Source of the DNA: Capitulum mitella
Lineage: Eukaryota > Arthropoda > Thecostraca > Pollicipedomorpha > Pollicipedidae
NCBI GenBank assembly: GCA_030062745.1
Contig: CP099844.1
Coordinates: 8,083,551-8,147,550 of the forward strand
Direction of reading: 5' to 3'
Length of the DNA stretch: 64,000 nucleotides
The notes beneath the pieces were generated by a model. That model ran no database searches, was not told where the DNA came from, and was given only the letters and a program-made list of their open reading frames with translations. Each line of letters begins with the position of its first letter. The first letter of the stretch is position 1. Positions 53,728 through 63,414 of this stretch are shown piece after piece. A program made the position numbers and the translations under genes.

Positions 53728-56700
53728 CTGGGAACAGCAGGACGGGTCACGGACCTGCGCCCGTCCGGCCGCGCCGCGGGAACACGGGCAGGGCGCCACA
53801 GGCCGGACCCACACTGTCCCTTCTGATCACATCTCGGATCACCCGCGGAGCTCGTTGCTCAGTGGTGCGGTCAGCGGCGGCGGAACAGCACACGTTGTGA
53901 CGTCACAATCCGTGGTGGTGACGAGGAGACACAGTCGGACAAACAAAACAGATGTCGATGGGAGACACCAACACGATGAAGTGGGGTAAACGTGCGACTG
54001 ATTCCGACCATTCCTCTACCGACGGTCTTCCTCGGACCTTCCGTGAATCTGACCCAGTCGGAGCTCACCAGAGCACCAGTGACACATCGCTGGACCCCAG
54101 CCACTGCCAGGGGCCAGAAACACTGCAGGGACCTTCGCTCGGACCCCCAGCCATACACGAACTCACTGACACCCCAGTGGAGCCTCCTGTCGGACCCCGC
54201 CCACGCGAAAGCCTATCACCCAACTGGGGACGTTCACGTGGACTCCTGACCGCATCAGGGAGCAACAGCACGCTGGCGGAGGGTCGGCACTGACCTGTTC
54301 TTGTACAGGCGCACCTCCCGCTTCTTGGTCACCTCCTCCACGACCTCGGCGCCCGGCGACGTCGTAAGAATCATGTGCTGGCCGCTGGTGCCCTGGTCCA
54401 ACTTCAGGCCACCTGTCACCGGTATTGACACTGTGGCAGCCGACACAAATCACGTCAGGTCAGGCTAGGTAGATCAGGTCAGGTCAGGTCAGGTTAGGTC
54501 AGGTCAAGCAAGGTAAGGTCAGGTCAGGTCAGGTCAGGTTAGATCAGATCAGGCCAGGCCAGGTCATGCCAGGTCAGGTCATTCGTCCGTCACCGGTTCT
54601 GACACCGTGAGAGCCATCACAAACCTAACGTCAGATTAACCCGTCCCCGACTGGGGGGGGGGGCAGTTGACTGCCCCCCTGAGGTTTTTCTGGGATTGCG
54701 AAAGAACCAACAAACAGAGAGTCACGAAACTTTGTGTACCTTTTGCTCCATCAATTTTACGTCTCGTGTCACAATTTTGACCTCAGGTCAGGTCAGGTGC
54801 CTGACCTAGGTCAGGTTAAACAGACCTATGTCGAAAAAAGTTTAGCGCCCTATAACTTTTTCGCAAAACAAGATATCTCAATAATACTTTCAGCGATTAG
54901 TGATCGTGATAGATGCAACAAATCTGCTATCTCATATTTTTCGAAATTTTCCGGGTCATTGACCTAAGGTCAAGCCCATTTTTAAGACATATCGCCGTTT
55001 TTTCGGAAATTGACGGAATATTCCATAACATTTTTAGTGTGGAGTGAAGCAGACATCTAGTTGCCGTCATTGGGCAAAGTATCAGTGACCTCCAGCCATT
55101 GACCTGAGGTCAGGTCACGAATAACTGTAGTGGGCCAAAATGTACCACCGTCAAAATCGACGATGAACTACTCAGAATGGGTAGAAAATGGCAGAACTAG
55201 CTTGCACAGACGTAATTAATACCAGGAACCTCAAAAAGTTTGAAAAAGTAGCATATTTTGGAAATAAACAGGCTATCGCGGATAAAGCTCCGCCAACTTT
55301 GTAGATTGGCAACTAATCAATTTTCTCAAAATTTAAGCATGAGAAACCATCACAAGAACCACAAAGATCAATAAAATTGACACAGATTGTCCTTTTTCGC
55401 GAAAATAAAGGAACGCCAAAATTAGTTCCCGTCAATTTGGTACCGCATACGGCAGCGGCGCACACTGACGGCCGACCGGGGGAATTACGGTGTCTTTAAC
55501 TCAACGTTTCGGCGTATATATTGAACAAATCTGAAAAAATTAGACGTGTATCGGCATCCGCGGACATAAACTTGTGCGCTGGTGCCTTTACCTATGCGTT
55601 ATTAGTCACAGCCCTTGAGATTCAGGCCATTTCTCGGTCTCATGCAGTCGGCTATGAGAAAACATATATAGGGCGTAAATTGGCTTTCATATTATCTAAA
55701 ACTAAAATGAGACCAGTTTCGAGCTCTTCTCGTCACAGGCTTTCCAACGGTATGCTTATTTTTTATCGTGCGACCAACCGTTCCGTGACCGTTCGTGAGT
55801 TAGAGGGGGGGGCAGTCAACTGCCCCCCCCCCCAGTCGCCGATGTTCGGGACGGACCGACGGTCGTGCGCGGGTTAAGCCTCCCGTCAGCGGTAATGACA
55901 CTGCGACAGACGTCACAAACCAAGTCAAGCCAGGTCAGGTCAGGTCAGACCATGGTAAGAAGCTTCATTTTTGTTTTTGGTGCCAGAGCACAATGTTTGT
56001 TTCAAAGAACAAACTTTGGTAGAGCGCAATACTGGTTCCAAATGACATTCTTGGTGTAATTCAGTTATGGAATCACACCTGCTTCTTACTAAATGGAGAC
56101 AGAGTCATTTGCTTGCAGGTTTATATACTTTTCCACTTGGTCATAATGTTGCTTTCTGATGGAGGCACAAGATCAAATTTTTAGAGTATTAAGTGCTTCT
56201 TGACGCACAGGTTTTTCAGTGTCCTTCGACACCAAAAAAACAACACATTTCCCAGCCCTTCGTCAGACTTCACCAGACCATACACCAGCCTAGAAACTGC
56301 AAGGATCGGCGCCAATAAGGACCATTCAGATGAGGGTTCCTGTCACCAGTAACCCCAAACAACAGATCAGTTACGGCCACATTCATGGAACAATGCACGG
56401 CGATTACGGCATGATCCAGGCTTCGGAGGTTTCGACGAAGGAAGCAGAAACCATAACGCGCTGCGGACAATCGGATCTGGGACGTGGTTCAGAACAGGAC
56501 CACTCACCATCTATGACGAATTACGGAGGCGTAAGCCGACCATAGCAAGAGGAGTTGCAAACAAGCGTCAGCCATGCGGGGCAAAATGGACCGGTAGGTT
56601 TGCATCGTTCTGAAGCTATACAAGCTCCTTAGTTCTGCTTTATACAGACCTGCTAAAGCGCAAACAGGTACGAAACCGAGCATTTCAAAAAAGCCATGCC

Positions 56701-59700
56701 TGGGAGTTCTTATATACAGTTTTAGACATTGCTTAGCATCGAACTTCCGTTGGCCACTTCGAGCGTACTTGCAACATCACTGGTAAATCGCTCACAGGCT
56801 TCCCTCATGCTATTCGTTAGCCCGCGGTCACAGCACACCGCATCCCTGCCCACAGCATGACCGGGATGTGGGGTGGGGCAGGGAGGCCGGGCCCGGGGCG
56901 CGACCGCCGCTGACCTGGAACGTAGAACTGTCCGTCGCCCTGCGTGTAGTGGACGATGGTGTTGCCGCCGCTGCCGGCGCCGGCGCCGCCGCTGATGGTC
57001 TGCAGGCCCTGCACGGTGTCGGCCGATATCTGGATGTTGGCCGGCATCACTGGCGACAAGGATCGACCGGGCGGTCACACGCGGCGCGGGCTAGAGCGGC
57101 GAGATTGGCCAGGTATCCGGGCAACGCCTCGCGTCAGTCGCAGTACACATACGGACGGGCCAGCGTTAGTCATACCGGACACACGGACGGACCGGCGTCA
57201 GTCATACCGGACACACGGACGGACCAGCGTCAGTCATACCGGACACACGGACGGACCGGCGTCAGTCATACCGGACACAAGGACGGACCAGTTTCAGTCA
57301 TACCGGACACACGGACGCACCAGCGTCAGTCATACCAGACACACAGACGGACCAGCGTCAATCATACCAGACACACGGACGGATCGGCGTCAGTCATACC
57401 GGACACACGGACGGACCAGCGTCAGTCACAGTAAACACGCGGAAAGACCCGCGTCAGTCATACCAGACACACGGACGGGCCAGCGTCAGTCATACTGGAC
57501 ACACAGACGGACCGACGCAGGGCAGGGCGAACAGGGCAACACTCGGGCGGACCAGTGCTAATGATGGCAATATAGGGCAGCAAGCAGGAACCTCTGTCAC
57601 CCACTGGGACAGAGAAACAGACTGGCGTCGGTCACTGGAATACATCAACAAACGAGCGCCAGTCATCGAACCACAGACACAGCCTAGTATCTGTCACTGG
57701 AACACAGACACGAACAAGCATCACTCACTACAATGCAAAGTGCCAGTCCCACTGGAACTTTGTGTTGTTCACAAAAGACCACTGCCAGTCCCAGGATACA
57801 CAGACAGACTAGCAACCAGTCATCAGGCCACAAGTCCAAACCAGTAGCCAATGAACCAAGAGGAGTACAAAACCAAACCAGTAGTCCAAAACCAAGACTG
57901 GCCACTGAAGCAAACAACACTCGACACACAACAGCGTCAACTGACAGGATGACGAGTGCAGCAGGAAGACAAACGTCGGTCACTCAGTAGTACAGTTGAA
58001 AGGTCCCCAGTCACATCATCTGCGCGGCCAAAGAAACACCCGTCAGTGGGTGGTACTGACACAGAAAGGCCTTCATGTATCAAACGCAATCTACCACACG
58101 CCTTTCCTTGCATGGACTGGATGCAGACACCAATGCTGAGCAGAATTAGCAAACCAGACCTCAACGCAAAAACCGACTGGAGCCCGACGCCACCTTTGAG
58201 GATGCTACTGCTCTGGAAGGCAGCGTCGTCGGCCTTGTCCTCAGCCACCTCGCCATCGCCCTTGTCCACCGAGATCTCGCCGCCGCCCAGGTCGTTCAGG
58301 ATCTTGCGGTAGGAGGGCCGGCGCGTGAGGATCTCGCGCCGCCGCCGGGCCGCCTCGTCCTCGTACTGCGCCGGGTCGTTCTCAATCACCTGTCGCCGGC
58401 GGCGAGGGGACTGTCAGACGTCGGCAGTGGCGCCCCTGGGCAGCCTACTCCGTCAGACCGGCCACAGAGCACGGCCCGCCACTCAGGAACTGGACAGACC
58501 AGCCAAGAAAGGCCACAGACATGACTGAGTCTGACCCAAACACACTGCAAATCTATGTACTGCAGCAGATCTGCACAATGGCTTGATGGATGTCCAGTTG
58601 TGGTCTGCATCATACCTGCTACATGCCACTTTCTCTGAGCTTGCACCCACACTGGCCTGTAGTATGTGATTCATGCCATTGCTAGTTTTCTTCTTAATCA
58701 TAGGAACAGTCAGAATTTTACTTTTGTGACCAAAGGCTGATGAATAAAATGAAAAAATGAGGACAGAACCAAAGTAATGTGTACGTCTGCACTATGTGCA
58801 TAGGGCAAAACTAAACAATATCAATATTTATAGGGTGGACAATTAGATCTATCTGTCCACTTATAACCTGAACTGGTGCTTTAGAAACATCACAATGCCA
58901 TTCCAGAATGGCAATAGATTGATAATCTTGATGTGTGATAGAAATGAAAGCATCAATATGCATTCTTACAATGATGTAATTGAACAAGTGCACATGGCAT
59001 GAGCATATGGGGCAGGACTCTGTTTATCTCAGAACAAAATAAATTCTTTTGCCTATTACATGATGTTTTATGACATGAGAACTCTGAAAAGTACCCAAGA
59101 CTCTGACTTTCATCAAATGTCTAGATACAAGATAACAGTACATCAACAATGACATATTCCTACTTTCAGACTGCTCACTTCATTCCCTTGCATGGCCTAA
59201 AAGCCTGTTAATGCTGTACTCTGGATAATGCTTCCTGCTTTGCTCACATATGCAATATCATTTTTGCTGAACAATGCTAGGTTTCCTCTTGATCATGTGT
59301 CTACATAGAGGACAACAGTGGACCAACAAGGATAAATTATTCCTATTCCCAAACTGTTTTTTCATTCACCTGAATGGCCTGAAGGCCTGTTGATGCTGTA
59401 CTCTGGATAACACTTCCTGCTTTGCTCACATACACAATATTATTTTTGCTGAACTGGACCATTGGTGAAGTAGACTGAATAACAGACTGCTGGTTCTGAA
59501 ACCCAACCATCACCTTGTTAAATTACACACCAAATGATGGAATCAATGCACATGACATTCAAACACAACAAAATGTGTTTTCCTGTGGACAAAACACCAA
59601 AGTCATAAAGTAAACTGACAGCATCAACTGCATTTGATTTCAACCAGGTGAAATGTGGTTCACCCAAGAACTTTCAAATTTTATCATAAAGGTCCTGTCA

Positions 59701-60276
59701 GCACATACATAAATCCAGTATCATGTTTTTTTGTGAGCTCAGGATTTCACCTTATTTCACCAAGTGCCAGACACATAAGCAGTATTCTCTGTTGCACACA
59801 TTTTACAAATATTCATAACCACAAAACCATCTGTAGGATATGAGGATTCTGTTACATGCCATTTTGAAGCAGTTATTGCCCAAAATGCAGCCCAAGAAAA
59901 CACTTCTATTTATATAGTGCACATCAGCAAATGAATATCACCTACTATAATGGTACAAAACTATACATTTAGGCAGTGAGAGAAAAACATACTTTTCAGG
60001 TACAACTCAATTTCCCATCATGCCATGGAATGACCCTATCTGCAACAAATGGAATATTACATTTGACCAGACCACAAAAGTCTGGTTATTCTATTGCCAT
60101 TCCAAGCAGTTTTTTATTGAAAGTAAGTACATGTTATCAAAAGAAGTTTTCCTAGAAACTATGAAAAGCATGATGCAAGTACTAACAGCAGATCCATTCA
60201 TATCTGACTGGTTATCCATGGATCCTTTGTCAGTGTCTGGGATGATGGACAATCCTTCATCTGATCCAGCTTCCAT
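53580..60276 (-). CDS. CrebB: CREB transcription factor (whole gene, spliced)
   Basis: A bZIP activator that binds cAMP-response elements and is switched on by phosphorylation. Six coding exons on the minus strand: 60187-60276, 59370-59495, 58194-58389, 56915-57049, 54295-54430, 53580-53727. All phases fit and give 276 residues. Residues 31-72 are a Gln/Ser-rich segment with SVIQST. The kinase-inducible domain has RREILTRRPSYRKILNDL, with the PKA site at Ser98 (Ser133 of mammalian CREB). A Gly/Gln activation region follows. The basic region and zipper are KKREVRLYKNREAARECRRK, KKEYIKCLESR and VAVLENQNKALIEELKSLKE, ending LYCQKKLP, almost identical to Drosophila CrebB. The ATG at 60276 lies two bases inside an acceptor (TTTTTTCCAG), so a 5' UTR exon exists upstream. 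The protein is shorter than mammalian CREB1 (about 340) and fly CrebB. Confidence 0.95.
54295..54430 (-). CDS. CrebB: CREB exon 5, hinge and start of basic region
   Basis: SIPVTGGLKLDQGTSGQHMI, LTTSPGAEVVEEVTKKREVR, LYKN, with the R codon split across the intron. Acceptor GGCTGCCACAG, donor AACAG|GTCAGT. The exon 5/6 junction falls in the basic region at NR|EAAREC, as in other CREB genes. Confidence 0.93.
54431..54636 (-). repeat. (GGTCA)n array plus copy of the exon 5 acceptor
   Basis: Plus-strand CAGGTCAGGTCAGGT-type pentamers run from about 54451 to 54585. They are followed at 54588-54635 by CGTCACCGGTTCTGACACCG, a worn copy of the exon 5 start and acceptor (GTCACCGGTATTGACACTGT at 54415-54434). 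Confidence 0.85.
54640..55873 (+). mobile_element. TTAA-flanked nonautonomous transposon (piggyBac-like)
   Basis: TTAA at 54636-54639 and 55874-55877 bounds a 1.23-kb element that begins CCCG and ends CGGG. Near both ends lies a G-run, CAGTTGACTG or CAGTCAACTG, and a C-run, followed or preceded by CGACTGGG. TTAA targets with CCC termini are the signature of piggyBac-type elements. The interior is noncoding, AT-rich, and has AGGTCA/TGACCT clusters at 54.78-54.82 and 55.08-55.12 kb. Confidence 0.75.
55878..55950 (-). repeat. Third copy of the CREB exon 5 acceptor block
   Basis: CCCGTCAGCGGTAATGACAC followed by CACAAACC and CAGGTCAGGTCAGGTCAG repeats the wording of 54415-54470 and 54588-54635. 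The TTAA element sits between the second and third copies. Confidence 0.75.
55951..56914 (-). other. CREB intron 4, remainder
   Basis: No exon or named repeat seen. Confidence 0.5.
56915..57049 (-). CDS. CrebB: CREB exon 4, Gly/Gln activation region
   Basis: 44 codons: MPANIQISADTVQGLQTISG, GAGAGSGGNTIVHYTQGDGQ, FYVP. Acceptor TTGTCGCCAG, donor CCAG|GTCAGC. This corresponds to the Q2 region that meets TFIID in vertebrate CREB. Confidence 0.9.
57125..57560 (+). repeat. ~32-bp minisatellite, about 12 units
   Basis: GGACGGACCAGCGTCAGTCA followed by TACCGGACACAC recurs head to tail with few changes. It lies in the CREB intron just upstream (in transcription) of the exon 4 acceptor. Confidence 0.92.
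57561..58000 (-). repeat. Worn ~50-bp repeats with acceptor-like cores
   Basis: CACTGGGACAGAGAAACAG, GTCACTGGAATACATC, GTCACTGGAACACAGACAC and CCCACTGGAACTTTG repeat the complement of the exon 4 acceptor text (CATCACTGGCGACAAGG). On the minus strand each reads pyrimidines then CCAG|TG. Confidence 0.55.
58194..58389 (-). CDS. CrebB: CREB kinase-inducible domain exon
   Basis: 65 codons plus one base: VIENDPAQYEDEAARRRREI, LTRRPSYRKILNDLGGGEIS and an acidic VDKGDGEVAEDKADDAAFQS tail. RRPSY is the PKA/CaMK site, and the following helix contacts the KIX domain of CBP. Acceptor GGCGACAG, donor AAAG|GTGGCG. Confidence 0.94.
59092..59273 (-). pseudogene. Decayed tandem copy of CREB exon 2 and its intron
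   Basis: 59092-59273 is a tandem duplicate of 59274-59455 with a 182-bp offset. The exon part (59188-59273) reads FSKNDIAYVSKAGSIIQSTA. It then meets an in-frame TAG where exon 2 has CAG, and its donor has become CAA|GGGAAT. The first 40 bases of the exon, with the acceptor, were not included. It cannot be spliced as a normal exon. Confidence 0.85.
59370..59495 (-). CDS. CrebB: CREB exon 2, Q/S-rich
   Basis: 42 codons, NQQSVIQSTSPMVQFSKNNI, VYVSKAGSVIQSTASTGLQA, IQ. Acceptor GGGTTTCAG, donor CAG|GTGAAT. A worn partial copy lies 182 bp downstream in transcription (59188-59273). Confidence 0.88.
60187..60276 (-). CDS. CrebB: CREB first coding exon
   Basis: 30 codons, MEAGSDEGLSIIPDTDKGSM then DNQSDMNGSA. 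Acidic, Ser-rich N terminus. Acceptor ACATTTTTTCCAG at 60279 upward; donor GCT|GTTAGT, phase 0. Confidence 0.82.
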
Positions 60277-60430
60277 TCCTGGAAAAAATGTCAGTTATAA
60301 CTAATGCACATCTTTAAGCCACATCAGCACCAACTTACCAAAAGGTGGGCAACCAGATGTAAGGTTGAAAATGCAGACCCTAAGCCAACTCAGTGAACTT
60401 TTTTATAGTTTTATAGATGAATACATCCCA

Positions 60431-61937
60431 TCGTGCATGCTATGATTCGAAAATGATGGCAACGCCACATGCTAATGTGCACCCAATTTCCCCATAACGA
60501 ATAAATTTACATGATACATGCATTCCTTTTAAAGTAAGACATATGGCGAACAACTGAGGTCAATCGCGCCACAGTCTGGACCACCCTACATTGATCTCCT
60601 GCATAGCCATTCTTGCGTAGGAGACGCATCGTTCCCACTCGCAGTGCGTGACCAGCGCGCCGTTTCGTATCATCGCCTCCAGCTGATCACCTACCAGTTA
60701 CGTATTTCTCGTCACCGGCCAGCTGCGATCCCACTGGATGACGCCGTGAAACGTCAGAGGCCCCAGCTCCGTCACTATGACTCATCGATCGTCGGGAAGA
60801 AGAAGTAAGTTGATTGGCCAAAACGTTAGCATTCTCGACGACTATTGGTTGGTATTTTTTGGAATAAAAACCTGTACTGCAAATTTTAACGGAAGAACGG
60901 TAAAATAAAAATAATTTTTGCCGTCAGTGTTTTAATCACCGTTACTCTTTTTATTTCGTTTCTTCGTGTGTTTTATTTTCTATCTTGCCAGCTCTGTCTA
61001 TGACTAAACTATTTCCCCACTCCTGCGCATGCGCAAACAGTCACCGCAAACTTTGTTGCTGGGCATGCGATAATATTAATTTATTTTAATCAGTGATCTT
61101 GATGAAGAGATTCTCTCAATGAACGATTGCTCAAAACAATACTGGCACGGAAAAATTCGTCCTGCCAAAAAACATTAAATCTTTGTCGAATGGTAGCTGT
61201 CTCTCGTGAGCAATTTCAGTGGGTTCTGGTATCTAAATAGCAAGAAATAGCTTTATAATCTATATAATCGGAAGTCATATATGACGACACTTAAAGAAGC
61301 AAGTAAAGTCGAAAGTTTTTGCAAAATTAAGATCATTTTCATTTCGTATGGCTGTTTAATTACATTTCTGTGACATTTCGGACCTGCTGCAGAGTACAGG
61401 TAAATTAACTCCATCCTTAAGTTAGACAGCTCAATTTAGAAACAAATCAAACTAAAACAGATAGTAATTAAAACTTACAGCACAGTTTCTCCATCTCCGT
61501 TTTGGGACGCTGAATATCTGTTCCTCGGGTTATTACAACTGTCGAATATTTTAGTCGATGTTTTAGTTTTAGACTTCTCCTTGTTCCCGACAGTACTTCT
61601 AATTTCGAGGTCCAGTACAATGACGCCATCGGTCTCCCGTGCAACAGTTGAACGAGGAATGTTGTGGTGCGTCGTGTGAGGCCCGCGCGCGTGTGGAGTG
61701 TTGGAGCAGGCGCGGTGGCCGGCAACGGCGTCGACGCAGCCTTATTTTGCCTCGGGCCGGAAGCGTCGAGGGGCTGGCAAGTCAGCAGCATCGGATTCCA
61801 ACGGCGGGGGCGGACCTGCGCTTTACGAGTGCTGATGAAGTCCATCACCTGCCAAGGGCGCGTTGTGAGGTCCCGGGTGGCGGCGATGTTGGCTTTGTTT
61901 ACGTCGTGATAGTTCGTCTTGCGTGTGGTCGGCCACC
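60431..61937. promoter_or_regulatory. Shared upstream region of CREB and the FERM gene
   Basis: CREB runs left and the FERM gene runs right from this interval, which keeps normal or high CpG, especially at 60.56-60.85 and 61.65-61.94 kb. Motifs seen: TGACGCC and AACGTCAG near 60739-60755 (CRE half-sites) and TGACTCA at about 60778 (AP-1 type). Noncoding first exons of both genes must lie here. The minus ORF at 61468-61848 is unsupported. Confidence 0.55.
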
Positions 61938-62093
61938 ATGCTGAAGTTCTTCAGTAAACGTCACAAGGGGCGCGCGGCGCAGCGCCTGGATGCGAATGGT
62001 CTGAATGACCAAAATGCAGCGAAGTACAACAAACATGTGCTTCCATGCAAAGTCCAACTTTTGGATGGGACAGACATTTCAGTGGAGCTGCCT
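61938..62093 (+). CDS. yrt: FERM-domain protein (Yurt/EPB41L5 type), first coding exon
   Basis: The family are submembrane scaffold proteins of the lateral epithelial membrane; Drosophila Yurt and vertebrate EPB41L5 restrain Crumbs and help form septate junctions. 52 codons: MLKFFSKRHKGRAAQRLDAN, GLNDQNAAKYNKHVLPCKVQ, LLDGTDISVELP. The start sits in GCCACCATGC. CKVQLLDGTDISVELP is the first strand pair of the FERM F1 lobe and matches EPB41L5/Yurt more closely than other 4.1 proteins; the MLxFF start is also shared. Donor CCT|GTAAGT, phase 0. The second coding exon is 63310-63414, and the gene continues past the right edge. Confidence 0.85.
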
Positions 62094-63309
62094 GTAAGTA
62101 TCCGTCATTGGTGGCTGTACTGCCATTGTAAGTGGATGCTTCAGGTGGAATTTGAATTAAGCTCTCCATGGATATGTTTCGTAGTATCCTGCTCCATTCT
62201 TGCTCCTAGTTAAAAGTATGTTCCTGAAAGTTGTAGAGCTGTGGTTGTTTCCAAGAGACTGCTTGTAATTACAGTAGGAAATAATTTGGCATGGTATGGC
62301 AGACTAGGATGTTGGTTAAACATGCTGGTGGCCTTAGTTATTATTTTTTGCTGTCACTGAATTGTGTGCATCAAGCAGAGATGGGAGATGATGAAAGTGG
62401 TGTCTTAAGAAATGAGTGAAGGCAAAAGAAGCAATGAACATGGTTGCCATCATGCACTTCATTTCTAAGATTTGTTAGCTTGATCTGTAAAGTAACTGGT
62501 GTGTTGCAAATACTCAGTGTTGTGCATTACTCGGGATTAGTTGCTAGAATGATACATGATGTTAGATCTTCTCACATGCTTTCTCTTTTGTCATATTAGT
62601 TTCTTACAGTTAATGATAGGTTTGATATGGCATTGCTAATGTAACATCATCACACCAGTTACAGTGCTGCACCACTGACAGATATGATGAATCAGAGGAG
62701 AATTTTTGCACCTTGATATGTTTTGTACCTTGGCATTATTAATATCAAGCATTATGTAGCCTGCAATGGTACCTTATGACTGAGGATTTGTGCTCATTAT
62801 ATTCTCAGTTCTTAGTCAACATTTCTGTTTTTGTGCATCTGTCAAAATGAGCAAAATTGTTGCAAATCATCCAGATTTAAGATCATTGTGGCCTTACTTT
62901 GTTGTTGTCTCTGCATCTGCTTATCACTCTTATTCTTTTACACCTAGAAAATTGTTCATGTCAGTCAAGCCAGAAAATACTGGAAAAACATCTGCATTTC
63001 AGTTGTGTTGAGTGTATTCCAGAATCATGTAATAAGCCTCTAATTCATATTTCAACTAGAAAACAGTGGGTAAAATGTCAAAATTTCAGCTCTGGGCATT
63101 GGTCTGGGTCCAGGGATGATGAAAGTACCACTTGCAGTGTTCAAAGCTGGAGTGTAGGTTCTGCTGCTGTGGATCAGTGCCAGACTGGTAGTTGCCAGCC
63201 ATCTATGGTTTGTTCTGGCATTGTCCAGGAATTTGCAGTTGGCCTGCACACAGGATGGAAACCCCCTCCCGTACACCCCTCCCGACCATTTGCCTTCTCT
63301 TCATGGCAG
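62094..63309 (+). other. First intron of the FERM gene, CpG-depleted
   Basis: AT- and TG-rich, with about one CpG between 62.2 and 63.27 kb. The ORFs inside (62790-63011, 62899-63528) are intronic; the second merely runs into the real exon in its last part. Confidence 0.7.
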
Positions 63310-63414
63310 AAAAAAGAGCTGGGCGCCGCGCTCTGCGACCAGGTGTTCTACTCGCTAGACCTCATCGAAAAGGACTACTTCGGCCTGCAGTACACGGACC
63401 ACAACCACGTGCAG
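63310..63414 (+). CDS. yrt: FERM-domain protein, second coding exon
   Basis: 35 codons after TTCATGGCAG: KKELGAALCDQVFYSLDLIE, KDYFGLQYTDHNHVQ. It joins in phase 0 to give VELPKKELG, and SLDLIEKDYFGLQ is the hallmark of FERM F1 lobes. Donor CAG|GTGCGT. The expected continuation HWLD is not reached before the window ends. Confidence 0.9.

Larger units (their letters stand above)
58485..60430 (-). other. CpG-depleted 5' body of CREB
   Basis: Across about 1.9 kb I count a single CpG (TACGTC near 58783), while TG and CA are abundant. It begins sharply between the KID exon (CpG-rich) and exon 2 and ends just upstream of the first coding exon. The introns of the CREB 3' half are CpG-rich. Confidence 0.9.

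Noticed and set aside
57125-57560. CRISPR-like regular repeats
   Set aside because: Units are directly adjacent with no unique spacers and lie in a eukaryotic intron; it is a minisatellite.
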